Shown piece by piece: positions 10,299-20,183 of a stretch of 64,000 nucleotides of DNA; the first letter of the stretch is position 1; each line of letters begins with the position of its first letter. Below the pieces are notes generated by a model. The model saw only the letters and a list, made by a program, of their open reading frames with translations. It did not search any database and was not told where the DNA came from. Origin of the DNA: Maea johnstoni (taxonomy: Eukaryota > Annelida > Polychaeta > Spionida > Magelonidae); contig OZ012686.1 of assembly GCA_963942565.1 (NCBI GenBank), positions 12,900,903 to 12,964,902 of the forward strand. The letters run 5' to 3'. Both the position numbers and the translations under genes were made by a program.

Positions 10299-10936
10299 CA
10301 GGGTCTTAGCCAGGATTTAGAAACTGGGTGCCAAAAAATGCCAACTGTAAACATTTTGGCTTCTTTTTTTTCATGAGAGACCACAATATGCTTAGATAAC
10401 AATCAAAAACATGTATTTACTTTATATTGAAATAAGGCAAACATTCTTATACAATCTTATGGGATTTATATTGGGGTGAAAAAGAAAATGATCATATGGT
10501 TGAAAATGACATTTTAAGAAATTACTCAAAAAAGAATTAGGTGCACTGAGGGGTGATTTTTGAGGGTTTGGGCATAGTCTTAGCCAGCAGGGCGTCTGGG
10601 TGCCTTTTTGGACACCCAAACCCTTAAAAAGCACCCCTCAGGACACCCAAAATGTTTTGTGAAAAATTTCCTAAAATGTCAATCTCAAGCATATAATTGA
10701 CTTTTTTCATCTCCATATCATTCCCATGACATTGTACAAGGATATCATGCCTTATTTTGATAAATTTATACATGTTTATGGTTGAAATATGAGTATATTG
10801 TGATCCCCCTTAAAAAATTTGGATGCCCAAATATTTTACAACTGCCAATTTTAGGCACCCAGTTTCTAAATCCTGGCTAAGACACTGGGTTTGGGTGTAC
10901 AACAGATGCCCCGACACCCTGCTGGCTAAGACTATG
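10299..10936. mobile_element. hAT-type MITE type C, split by another type-C copy
   Basis: The outer copy starts CAGGGTCTTAGCCAGGATTT and ends CTGGCTAAGACTATG. It is interrupted at 10573-10887 by a second type-C element in the opposite orientation. Removing the insert and one duplicated octamer leaves 315 bp, exactly the length of the inner copy. I could not identify a clear 8-bp duplication for the outer copy. Similar sequence on both outer flanks (ATTCTGTTATTCA near 10214, ATTCTGTTGTTCAG near 10943) suggests a local duplication around it. Confidence 0.8.
10573..10887. mobile_element. hAT-type MITE type C (nested copy)
   Basis: Starts CATAGTCTTAGCCAGCAGGG and ends CCTGGCTAAGACACTG. The 8-bp duplication GGTTTGGG at 10565-10572 and 10888-10895 is perfect. 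Type-C landmarks are TTTTTGGACACCCAAACCC near the left end and GGCACCCAGTTTCTAAATCC at the right. The insert landed in the GGTTTGGG that type C itself carries. Confidence 0.9.
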
Positions 10937-11195
10937 CAACATAATTCTGTTGTTCAGCAAAAGTGAAAAAGAATAAAGTGTCACTTATTATTTCATATGG
11001 GTATTTAATGCAAATCACATGTATATATTAGGAAGCTCCAATTTTGCAGTTGTAAACTGCTGAAAAGACCTGAATATTATTCTGAATTTTTGTTAATCTT
11101 ATTTGATATCATGTAACACAATGGGTCAAAATCCTTAGAAGCTTACATAAATGTTTCACACTTCGAAACTAAGATATAACTTGAGGTATCCTATA
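10937..11195. other. Spacer between hAT-type elements
   Basis: AT-rich with no feature beyond the flank similarity noted for the element to its left. Confidence 0.4.
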
Positions 11196-11507
11196 CAGGG
11201 TCTTAGCCAGGATTTCAAAAATGCCTGTCCAAAACAGCAATTCCAAAATTTCTGCCCGTCCAGATTTAGCTACTAATATACTTTGTATCCTTATACCAAT
11301 TACATCTAATAGCCTATTGTGTCAAAAAGGGCATTTTACACTTCAGATATGTCCTAGAAGATGGTTTGTATAGACAATGTTTGGTAATTACCCCCAAAAA
11401 GTCAAAATTGAAAATTCTTTACAGAAATTTTTGCCTGTCCAAAAAGGTGGTTTTCAGGAAACTGCCTGTCCAAAAGACAGGTAAGACGGGTCCTGGCTAA
11501 GTCCCTG
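11196..11507. mobile_element. hAT-type MITE type D
   Basis: 312 bp from CAGGGTCTTAGCCAGGATTT to GTCCTGGCTAAGTCCCTG. The 8-bp flanks ATCCTATA (11188-11195) and GTCCTATA (11508-11515) match at 7 of 8. Type D shares about 20 terminal bases with type C. Its interior has GCCTGTCCAAAACAGC near the left, CTGCCTGTCCAAAAGACAGG near the right and ATTTAGCTACTAAT in between. No ORF. Confidence 0.85.
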
Positions 11508-11691
11508 GTCCTATAGCTAACATTATATTTGTATAATGTATGATTTTGTATCGATATACAGTCAATAAACATACAATACAATATAGCCACTTGGCTTCAA
11601 TGTGTGTGATTGACAATAGTGTTACCTTTTTAAGCACTTAAGAATTTTAATGCTGAAGTAGCTTTGATATTGAAATACATGTAGAGTCAGA

Positions 11692-12300
11692 CAGGGTTAT
11701 AGCCAGGATTTTAAAAAGACCTGTCCCAAACAGCATTTACAAAGTTTCTGCCCATGCAGATTTAGCTACTCAGCTTCTTTAAATTCTTATACCAACTATA
11801 TTTAATAATCTATTGTCAAAAGGTTTTAATTCACTCTTAAGCTTAGAAGATGGTGAATTAGGAAAAGATGTTGTTATTAATCCAAAAAGTGAAAAATCAT
11901 CATTGACATCCTTGCCCGATTTTTGGGTGAAACTGCCTGTCCAAAAGACGGGCTGGACAGGTCCTGGCTTAATGCCCCAGGCATGGTCTTAGCCAGCAAG
12001 GCGTCTGGGTGTCTTTTTGGACACCCAAACCCTGAAAAAACAGCTCTCAGGACACCCATTGTTTTGTGAGGATATTTTATAAATGTCAATCTCAAGCATA
12101 TAATTGAATTTTTTAATGTCCTGTAGTTCCCATGACATTGTATAAGGATATCATGTCTTATTTTGATATATTTATACATATTTTTGGTTGAAATCTTAGT
12201 ATATTGTGGTCCCCCTTAAAAAATTTGGACGCCCAAAAAGTTTACAATTGCCAAATTTGGGCACCCAGTTTCTAAATCCTGGCTAAGACCCTGGCCCCAG
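11692..12300. mobile_element. hAT-type MITE type D, interrupted by type C
   Basis: Starts CAGGGTTATAGCCAGGATTT; the type-D interior follows to about 11981, where a type-C copy is inserted. Flanks GAGTCAGA (11684-11691) and GAGTCGGA (12301-12308) match at 7 of 8. The right terminus has decayed (CCTGGCTTAATGCCCCAG). Confidence 0.7.
11982..12293. mobile_element. hAT-type MITE type C (nested in type D)
   Basis: 312 bp from CATGGTCTTAGCCAGCAAGG to CCTGGCTAAGACCCTG. The 8-bp duplication GCCCCAGG at 11974-11981 and 12294-12301 is perfect. It sits at the right tip of the type-D copy at 11692 and is therefore the younger of the two. Confidence 0.88.
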
Positions 12301-12469
12301 GAGTCGGACCACTGATGGAACAATATAAAATCTGTCTTTGAAGGCAGCTGGTTTTTGCTAACTGTTGGAATTTTAGGACCGTTGTTTTCAGACAGTAGGT
12401 CCCTGTGAGCAGATGTTCTCTTAAGGAGGTTGGACAGTTCAAACAAAACTGTTCACAATAACAACAATG

Positions 12470-12745
12470 ATCTGTTCTTTTGGGAGAAGGGCAGATTATA
12501 TTTTCTGAGACACTTTGAAATAACTTTTCAGGGCTGGGAAGAAAGATGGTTTACATTTTCTAAGTTTCTAAGTTTAATTTTCTTTAAACCATTTGAAATA
12601 TGTTTTTAGGGATAGTAAGAAAGACAGCATACATTTTTTTAGGATTGGTAAGAACAATGGCTTATACTTTCTGATAATAGTTTTCTTAATCATTCAAAAT
12701 AGATGTACATGGCTGGTAAGAAAGAAGGTTAATGTTTTAAGATAT
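12470..12745. repeat. Degenerate tandem repeat
   Basis: A motif like GGGCTGGGAAGAAAGATGG, followed by a T-rich tract and then TTTGAAATA, recurs at about 12531, 12609, 12641 and 12710. Spacing is irregular (33-78 bases), which suggests an old, decayed minisatellite. Confidence 0.5.
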
Positions 12746-13249
12746 TTGTAGTTAACTAAGTTAGAAAAAGAATCATTATCTGTAAAGGATTCTCTCAAAA
12801 ATTCTCTTTCATCTATAGGTGTTCTTTTTAAACTCTCCAGTTCTCTGAAAGAACAATTCTTCATTGAGGTATGTAGGTCAAAGAATTTAGAAATCTGTAT
12901 CAGATAGCCTTAATTGGGAAATATAATTTGGAAAATGAATAATTGATTTGAAAATGTATGCCTTTGTGTAATATGTGTTATAGGATTTTTTCTTAAAATG
13001 TTCAGTTTTGATGAAATGAAAACAATTAGTCAGGGAAATTAAGTAGATGAAATGGAAACAAGAAAAGTTAGTCATTGGAGCAATCTTTCAAGACTAGATA
13101 TAGGGTATTCGTTGAGTAAAATACCTCATATGAATTATGAAAAGATAAAACATCTAGTCTGATATATGTCTCATATTAAGCTTCATGACCACTTTGCTTA
13201 AACAATCTGAAAATGTCAAACTCTGTTTTTAATGTCATCATTGTTAATT
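12746..13249. other. AT-rich DNA, no feature
   Basis: Nothing supportable was seen. Confidence 0.4.
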
Positions 13250-13700
13250 CATGCGGTAGCTAACCACATTAATCCACCATCATAATTACACCTTGAATAA
13301 TTGATGTGATGCATTTGCATTTACTATCAAACACAATAAACCTTACAACCTGTCTTGCTACTAGCGCATACTACTATAGTATCGGCGCCATATATGTATT
13401 TAAAGGACATCTTGACAGCAAAAACTCAATGTAATTGACTTGGTGCCTTGGAAGAAAGGTATTTCTTAAAGATGTTTTGAAAGGTTACTATGCCCTGGGC
13501 ATTTCTGATAGATCACCTTAGCCCGGCGGCATGCCAACATCAAAAGACGCTTCTTCTCGCATGTTAGCTCCTCATGAATATTCATAAGCCTCTTTACTTA
13601 TGTTTATATCATAATCATGAATATTCATCACATAAAGACTGTTTACTGTTGTTTATATCATTTAGTATGTGATGCCTTATCTCCTCAGAAAAACAATGGC
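13250..13700. promoter_or_regulatory. Candidate enhancer with POU-type palindromes
   Basis: Two copies of the 14-mer TCATGAATATTCAT (13572-13585 and 13615-13628) lie exactly 43 bp apart. An octamer complement ATTTGCAT lies at 13313-13320, with TAATCC at about 13270 and TAATTAC near 13283. The region is free of the repeats that fill its surroundings. ATGAATATTCAT palindromes and octamers are the kinds of sites POU factors bind, and TAATCC is an Otx/Pitx-type site. Function is inferred from motifs only. Confidence 0.35.
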
Positions 13701-14470
13701 CCATCTGGGGTGGCAGATCCTATATACAAAACACTACTATTTTTAAAAAAGATCTTGTATTGGGAGGTTGGTAGATGGTAGTGCACATATTACAATGCTT
13801 TTTTGGTATAGAAAATATTTCAATAAATTTCCTACATTTGAATAATAGAAAAAACTTTCAGATTTTTCTTATGAAAATGTTCCTTTGTATATAACTGTGG
13901 AGCTCCTTGGACATAGATAAGTTAACCCATTCATTCCCAAGGGGCAGTCATGAACTCTGGTATACATCATATAATAATGACATTGATATTGAGAAGCCTA
14001 TTGGCATGGCCTGTTATAAGCTTGTTTAGTTCTTACAGTGACCTATAACACATTTATCTATATCTATGGTTCTAACTTTCGCCACCTGAGGGAGTTCTTT
14101 ATTCCTGACCACCCTACTATACTGTAGTGCCATCTATCCATGAAGGATGACATTTGATGAGGCAGGCCACCAGATCATGAAAGGCCTAAAGAGAAAAGGT
14201 CATGAAATAGACAGATGCGGTGATATATGGATTACATTCATTAAGATAACTGTATGGAACCTTGAGGCTATGATATACAAACAATCATTTGCTGCACGTT
14301 AGCATTAGTCCTCTTGTTTTGTGGCACAGTTTTTTAAGTATGCAAATTTGCATTATCACATATAGTCGCCCCTAACATATGGGTACAAGTTTGTGTATTT
14401 GTGGTTAATTCATTGGTGGGGTTAATGAGCATGTTAGATTGAAGGTAACTTGTTTAACTTATTGATGCAG
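13701..14470. other. Unique DNA, no gene recognised
   Basis: No recognised repeat family, except that TTAACCCATTCATTCCC at 13921-13937 resembles TTAA-element ends without a partner. No exon signal. Confidence 0.4.
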
Positions 14471-14670
14471 GTGTGGGGAATCCAGTGCTGCGTTTGCCAA
14501 GAGATCAATGCGGTGTGAAAGATTAATAAGCCGAGACCTTCGCAGGTTAGCACGGGAACAATCACCCCATTGTTGTCCCATTGTTGTCCCAGGTAATAAT
14601 GGATTTGTGTTGAAACAATGTAGCCTGTGGTGATTACCTGCTTCAAAGGTGATGTAATCAATTTGTTGAA
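14471..14670. promoter_or_regulatory. Candidate enhancer with clustered SOX-type sites
   Basis: AACAAT at 14557-14562, ATTGTT at 14569-14574 and 14580-14585 (an 11-bp direct repeat), and AACAAT at 14614-14619 give four SOX-like cores in 63 bp. TTCAAAGG near 14642, a TCF/LEF-like core, follows. The stretch is GC-richer than its surroundings and not repetitive. Confidence 0.35.
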
Positions 14671-14691
14671 AAGAATCCGGTATCTATGGTA

Positions 14692-14935
14692 ACGACTTAG
14701 CCAGGACCCGTCCAGCCTGTCTATTGGACAGGTAGTAAAAACCTGAAAAACTACTTTTTAGACAGGCAAATTTTTACCTTCTTGGACTACTTACCATATC
14801 TTGTGCTAACAAACCATACATGTATGTGGTTGTAATCTGAGTACATTGTGGTCTCCCTTCAAAAAATTGGATGTCCCAAAATCTTTCAGTTCGCATTTTT
14901 GGGCATACGGTTTCTAAATCATGGCTAAGACCCTG
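14692..14935. mobile_element. hAT-type MITE, mosaic of type D and type C ends
   Basis: The left end (ACTTAGCCAGGACCCGTCCA) is the reverse of a type-D right end. The right end (GGGCATACGGTTTCTAAATC, then ATGGCTAAGACCCTG) is type C. At 244 bp it is shorter than either. No 8-bp duplication was found, so it may be a recombinant or two fused fragments. Confidence 0.6.
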
Positions 14936-15089
14936 TTTGGATGTCAATAATATTGTTTATAAGAATCCAACAAAAAACTTTCCTGTTTATGTTTTAGATA
15001 TCCAGATGACACTTCTCAAAGGAAATTATAAGCAAAACTATGTGAAACTTATTCAGCAAATAAAAAAAAGATGATGTGAATATCCCATT
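14936..15089. other. AT-rich spacer
   Basis: No feature recognised. Confidence 0.4.
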
Positions 15090-15570
15090 TTCTCACACTT
15101 CCAAACAAAAGATATTTATCTAGAGAATTAAAAGAAAACCCTCCTCCCTAGATACTTTCTCAGCTGTTAACCAGAAACATTCTATCGGCCCACAAAGTCA
15201 TTTTCTCCCACAGCAGATAATACCTTTGAAGGTTGATGAGAAATGGATTACCACTTTGTTTACAGGGAAGCTTTGTAAATATTTACCTTCACTGTAATGA
15301 GTCAAATCAGTTTGGAGGTGTACTTCTTTGTAGCGGGGGTTCGAGAGTTTTCATAGCTTTGCTGAATATTTTGACAAGCTTCGGTGGGAAAAAGGCCCAG
15401 TAATTGGAATCTAAACAAAAACAAATTGCTGCGCTCAGGAACAAAATGTTTCATGTTGTGTGAAAGTCTGTGTTTATTGGCCAGATTTAAGCTTTATTCC
15501 CTCAGTGGGGAGGGAGGGCATTGACTTAAACAGGCATGAAAAGGGCTTGCTTTATAAACAAAAACATGAG
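15090..15570. promoter_or_regulatory. Candidate regulatory island with forkhead-type sites
   Basis: GTAAATATTTAC at 15275-15286 is a perfect 12-bp palindrome made of two back-to-back forkhead cores, and TGTTTAC lies at 15257-15263. CTTTGAAGG near 15222 and AAACAAAAACAAA near 15413 are also present. The region is repeat-free. Activity is inferred only. Confidence 0.3.
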
Positions 15571-16198
15571 TCGCATTTGGGTGTTTTGTATTAGCAGAAA
15601 TAACTTGTGGGCTATTTAAAGAATGGGTGATTGTAGTAGTACAAAATAGGACAAGAACAATAGAATTCCTTTTGTAATTACAAGCCCTGATTGTGGGTTA
15701 GTGGACTCAGAAAATATTCCCTTGGACTTTGTAGGATGGAGTTTTAAAAGTTCAACGGTAAAGTTTGAGTTATTGATGAAAAGAGAGAAAGATGAGTATT
15801 TCAATGGGATGAATATCAGTGACCATACTTGTACAATTGTATATAGATTTTCTGTATGAGTGGTAATGTTCAATCCCAAGGCAAATTGATTTGTAAGGAC
15901 TCTCATCTAAAGACATTTTCTGAAACCCAATATTGCTAATCACATACTAGTAATCTTATTCATATGAGGATACCGGTTTGCCCATCCTATTCATTCTCTA
16001 AGCTGCTGGAGTGATTTCAGGACATTTCAGATACCTTAAAACACAGACTATATTTAAAAAGGCATTTGAAGGAGGGACAATTGTAAAAGTTGAAACATAA
16101 CTTTCATTCAAATATTTCCCTAAGGAATTTTACTGTACAAGTTATTTACATTTGGGACAGATGGTCCGACTACCTTTGTGCACTTAGCCCATTGCGGT
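15571..16198. other. Unique DNA, no gene recognised
   Basis: A 96-aa minus-strand frame (15616-15906) has no recognisable domain and is most likely chance. Confidence 0.4.
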
Positions 16199-16411
16199 TT
16201 AACCTATTCAGAGCTGGAGTGCACATACAATCTGACAACTTTGAACATAACTCCTCAAAAAGAGAAATATATGAAAAATAGTTAAAGTGTTATTGTTGTT
16301 CTTATTTAGTACATCAACTTTTAGTCAAATATTTTTCTAAGTATTGCTTCATTTTCAAAATATTTCTATTTGTGTCAGACCATGTGCGACTTCCAGATGA
16401 GAAAAAATTAA
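16199..16411. mobile_element. TTAA-flanked MITE, family F
   Basis: TTAA at 16199-16202 and 16408-16411 bound about 205 bp. The left end reads CCTATTCAGAGCTGGAGTGC; the right end, reversed, contains CATCTGGAAGTCGCACATGG and then TCTGACAC. The copy at 39232-39590 has the same ends. TTAA target sites point to the piggyBac or Kolobok group. Confidence 0.6.
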
Positions 16412-16976
16412 AGGGGTGAGAAACACTTATGTAAACCTGCACCATTAATCCTCAATATAGCCTAGATTCTAGACTGCCATGTGTATTTTGTCTGTCTTCA
16501 GTGTTTTTCTGTTACCTGGCTTCTTGTGGTCAAGGTAGTCAGAGGGACCAAATTAGTTTACATTTTTCTCACCAGGTGGATAGGGAGTTCTCTTTGAGTA
16601 TGACATGAAACCACTAAAATTAGGAGAAACATATGGTGCTATTGCTGGTACTATATAGCATTGGGAGCGTTTAATTTCTGGGTTTAGGAGTGTAGTGTAT
16701 CCTAGATAGAATGTGAGGGAGGTCCCATATTGCCCTTTTACTTGGCTGGTCCAAGAAGCATACTCAATTTCTAGGAGGTTTGTGCCTGCCAAGTTTGGTT
16801 TTTCGGACCGAAATTTTACTATGGTGTTTACGTTGTACTGTTGTCACGCCCCCCCCCCCCCCTCCATACTGACTAAAGAGCGAAGCGAAAGGTATAAAGC
16901 AGATCGAGGTGGCAGAATAATCACCTCGCTAAAACCACAAGAAAATGTATGAAATAACTACTTATTATGTGTAAAT
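16412..16976. other. Unique DNA with poly-C tract
   Basis: A poly-C tract lies at about 16849-16862. No gene was recognised. Confidence 0.4.
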
Positions 16977-17287
16977 AATAAGGTCTTAGCCAGCAGGGTG
17001 TCTGGGCATTAGTTGGACACCCGAACCCTTAAATATCACACATCAGGACATTCCAAAAGATTTGTGAGAAATTCAAAAAATGTAATTTCTCAAGCAAATA
17101 TTTAAATATTTTCACCTAGATATTGTTCCTATGGCATAAGAATATTATACCTTTTCTGAATAAATAAATACTTGTTAATGGTAGCTATCAAAATATATGG
17201 AGATCTCTCTTGAAAAAATGGATGTCCCCAAAATTTTACAATTGCCAATTTTGGGCACCCAGTTACTAAATCCAGGTTAAGTCCCAG
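16977..17287. mobile_element. hAT-type MITE type C, degenerate
   Basis: AGGTCTTAGCCAGCAGGGTG at 16981 and TTTTGGGCACCCAGTTACTA followed by CAGGTTAAGTCCCAG at the right. It is about 311 bp and collinear with type C. The flanks do not match, so it is older or its ends are damaged. Confidence 0.7.
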
Positions 17288-17336
17288 TTTCCTGTAATGA
17301 TTTGGTTCACTCATACAACATCGATAGGGTGCATAA

Positions 17337-17771
17337 GGCCACTCCAATTTAATTACTTGTCTTACGAGCTTTTTTTGGAAAAAAAATCCTGTCAGACTCC
17401 AAAAAAAAAAGAAAAAAAGTGGTTTTGAAATCTTCTGTCAGACTCCAAAAAAAAAAAAAAAAAAGTGCAAGTTTTAAGAATATTCTTTGTAAGTGTGATT
17501 CAATCAACTACAGGAAGCTATCATTGCTGTAGTAGAGCCTCAGACTTGAGGAGGTATACCTCCCACCCTTCTGGTTACAGGGATTAATAGATTGATTGAT
17601 TTTATTTAGTTGAGAGTAGGCTGGTAGAAAAATATCGCTACCAGTCCTAGTCGTCAGACTAAAAAAAAAAAGAAAAAAAAAAGTCACATTTTTCAACTTT
17701 TTTTTTTATTCCAAAATGGCTCATTTCCTACCTCCTGAGCACGTAAGACAAGTAAATAAATTGGAGTGGCC
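17337..17771. mobile_element. PIF/Harbinger-like MITE with 36-bp inverted ends
   Basis: TAA (17334-17336) is followed by GGCCACTCCAATTTAATTAC and then TTGTCTTACGAGCT. The right end, reversed, is GGCCACTCCAATTTATTTAC and then TTGTCTTACGTGCT, before TAA at 17772-17774. Only about two mismatches separate the two roughly 34-bp ends. A 3-bp TAA duplication with GG-starting ends fits PIF/Harbinger. The interior has three CTCCAAAAAA or GACTAAAAAA A-rich blocks, two preceded by CTGTCAGACTCC. No ORF. Confidence 0.75.
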
Positions 17772-17961
17772 TAAGGGTTCTGTATATCCTTTTATTCATC
17801 TTTTCTTGATGATTTATCTCTGGACACACTAAACATGTTTTCCAAATGGTGTCATTAGGCAGAATGATGTTGACCCAACGATTTACCTCTTAGTGCTCTT
17901 TGTGACGCGTATTGCGGCGGAAGTCCAGGAAAATAGATGTCATTGGGTACACGAAAGCCCC
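17772..17961. other. Short spacer
   Basis: No feature recognised. Confidence 0.4.
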
Positions 17962-18193
17962 TTAACCCATTAATGTTCATAGTGGCCAAAAGCTGTCTGA
18001 CGATTTTGATGAAATCTTGCGAATAAAAGCATAGTAAAGAAAATATTTGACGGAGAAATGTTAATCAGAACGTTTCCAATAACTCTCCTTCAAATATTTT
18101 GTGAAATTATACTTAATTCAAAAGTTATTGCTAAAAGTATCATAGATCCAGACGACAATTTCTAGAGGAGCTCTTAAGCATTTAACGGGTTAA
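17962..18193 (+). mobile_element. TTAA-B MITE
   Basis: TTAACCCATTAATGTTCATA at the left; TTAACGGGTTAA at the right. It has the family-B order AGTGGCCAAAAGC, the paired AAATATTTGA / AACTCTCCTTCAAATATTTT arms, AAAAGTATCATAGATCCAGA, then AGGAGCTCTTAAGCATTTAA. Length 232 bp including both TTAA. TTAA|CCC ends are piggyBac-like. Confidence 0.85.
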
Positions 18194-18684
18194 GAAAAGC
18201 ATCTGATAGTTGGTTCCCAGCGTCCGGGGCCGAGTTGGGGGCCGAGCTGGAAAAGAACGTAGGAATGATGCCAAGATGACTATCTGCATGGACTGGAGAC
18301 AGGGTAATGGGGGGAGGACTATGGCCGACCGCGTAATCTGGCCAATTATCTACCCTTATGCCAGGTAACACGCCAAGCCAATCACATCACTTTGTTCCTC
18401 GCTGACCGAACCTACTAATGACGGGTACGAACCCAGGTATTCGGGTTCCTTATCTGATTGAGCATGATATACCCAGTGCACGGACAAAGGTACTAAGTAA
18501 AAGGCTCAATGAGCAAATGTAATGGAGCAATCGGGGAAACACATTTTCTTGTGTCCATAGGGATGTCTACGAGCAAATACCAAGGGCTACCCACCCATGA
18601 GGATGTTTATGTGTAAATAATAAGGGTTAGCTGGACACCAGTTTTGAATATATTAAGGAGCAGTTGACACAGGCTTCTCAGACC
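18194..18684. other. Unique GC-richer DNA
   Basis: No recognised repeat. Small open frames carry no domain. Confidence 0.35.
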
Positions 18685-18990
18685 CATGGTCTTAGCCAGG
18701 ATTTCAAAAATGCCTGTCCAAAACAGCAATTCCAAAATTTCTGCCTGTCCAGATTTAGCTACTAATCTACTTCAAATCCTTATACCAACTACATTTAATA
18801 GCATATTGTGTCAAAAAGGGCAATTCATACTTCAGCTATGAAGATGGTTTGTTAGGAAATTATTTAGTTATTACTCCCAAAAAGTCAAAATTGAAAATTC
18901 CTTATAGAAAATTCTACCTGTCCAAAAAGGAGGTTTGCAGGAAACTACCTGTCCAAAAGACAGGCAAGACGGATCCTGGCTAAGTCCCTG
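18685..18990. mobile_element. hAT-type MITE type D
   Basis: 306 bp from CATGGTCTTAGCCAGGATTT to ATCCTGGCTAAGTCCCTG. Flanks CTCAGACC (18677-18684) and CCCAGACC (18991-18998) match at 7 of 8. It is collinear with the copy at 11196-11507. Confidence 0.85.
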
Positions 18991-19048
18991 CCCAGACCCC
19001 ATATAAATCTAGCTGCTGTTCTATTACTTGAGATTACTGTGGTGGAAA

Positions 19049-19110
19049 CATGGTCTTAGGCAAGATTTAGAAACTGGGTGCCCAAACTTGCTAAGTTTCA
19101 AGTTTCAACA
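19049..19110. mobile_element. hAT-type MITE type C, left-end fragment
   Basis: CATGGTCTTAGGCAAGATTT then AGAAACTGGGTGCCCAAA is the type-C end. It decays into unrelated sequence after about 60 bp, so only one terminus remains. Confidence 0.55.
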
Positions 19111-19482
19111 GTAAGGCTAGCAACAACATAGGAAAGGCACTGTGGAAAGCAAATACATTAGGCCTAAAAAAAAAGGTGTTTGTTTCCTGTAACCCTACCC
19201 TTACAAGTTTTTATCCAAAAAAATCCTACCCCAAAGTTTTTTCGGCCCTCCCAACTCCGAAACAACGTAAAACATGTATAAAACACACATTTTTGACAAA
19301 TAAATGATCCATAAAAAAGAATTTTAACGACCTACCTACCCTATTTTTTTCAGACCGTTACAGGAAACAAACAATTTTTTTTTATAGGCATTCTGATTTA
19401 ATGCCTTGTTTCCATTGGCCGAGCATTGGCACTGTTCCTCTTCAAACCGCTGCCCATAATAAGCTTTGTTCTATATCTCAGA
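19111..19482. other. Unique DNA with T-rich tracts
   Basis: CCTACCCTTACAAG near 19194 and CCTACCCTATTTTTTTC near 19334 are parts of a diverged inverted arrangement (GTTTCCTGTAAC near 19172 against CGTTACAGGAAACAAAC near 19357). This is possibly a small foldback. No gene. Confidence 0.4.
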
Positions 19483-19592
19483 CAGGGTCTTAGCCAGGAT
19501 TTAGAAACTGGTTGCCCAAAATTGGAAATTATAAAACTTATTGGGCGTTTTTGGACAACAATATACTCATAAACATGTATTCATTTTTTTAA

Positions 19593-20183
19593 ATTATAAT
19601 AATAATAATAATAATAGTATTGTCATTTGATATTGCGCCCTTTCCATATAAACATGCTCAAAGGCGCATTACATTCATTGTCAAAGGATAGATGTTGATA
19701 TCCACATAGTCTTTTGATAAATACATCTTTGAACAGATGTGTTTTCAGTTGTCGTTTGAAGATTGCCACACTCCCAGCTGCCCGAATATTATTTGGGAAC
19801 TGATTCCATAGTTTTGGGGCACAGGCACTCAATGATCTGTCACCGTAGGTTTTCATGTTGGTTCTCGGCTCGCAGAGTAAGTTCTTGGATGTTGATCTCA
19901 GTGTCCGTGGTGGGACATACTCTTTCAGCATTTCCCTCAGGTAAGAGGGTGCAGTTCCATGCAAACACTTGTACGCCAGGAGCAGAATCTTGAATTCAAT
20001 TCTCTTCCTGACTGGTAACCAGTGAAGTTCCTTTAGTACTGGAGTGAGCGTGATCACCCTGGCAGCATTATTTTGTACTCTCTGGAGCTTACATATTAGC
20101 TCTTCAGGTATTCCACAGAGAAGTCCATTGCAGTAGTCGAATCTTGAGGTTACCAGGGATATGACAGTACCTTTAGTTGATTC
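19593..20183 (-). mobile_element. 5'-truncated CR1/L2-type LINE
   Basis: A minus-strand insertion of about 590 bp. It ends at its 3' side in a short triplet tail (about 19591-19618, ATT on its own strand), typical of CR1/L2-like non-LTR elements, which end in short simple repeats rather than poly-A. It retains only the last part of ORF2. The 5' boundary is set by where type-C MITE sequence resumes. No endonuclease or catalytic RT residues remain. Confidence 0.8.
19623..20183 (-). pseudogene. C-terminal fragment of LINE ORF2 (reverse transcriptase)
   Basis: The open frame 19623-20240 gives 205 aa. Its first roughly 20 residues are encoded by the host MITE, not the LINE. From there it shows the family's C-terminal landmarks in order: SRFDYCNGLL (about 32-41), LQRVQNNAARVIT (52-64), TPVLKELHWLPVRKRIEFK (66-84), GTAPSYL (95-101), LRST (114-117) and APKLWNQFPNNIR (141-153). 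It then has FKRQLKTHLF (161-170). Relatives usually have about eight to ten extra residues between ARVIT and TPVLKELHW, so a small in-frame deletion is likely. The fingers and palm with the catalytic aspartates are absent, so it cannot be active. Confidence 0.85.

Noticed and set aside
13921-14100. TTAACCCATTCATTCCC as the left end of another TTAA element
   Set aside because: No matching right end or family partner within a plausible distance.
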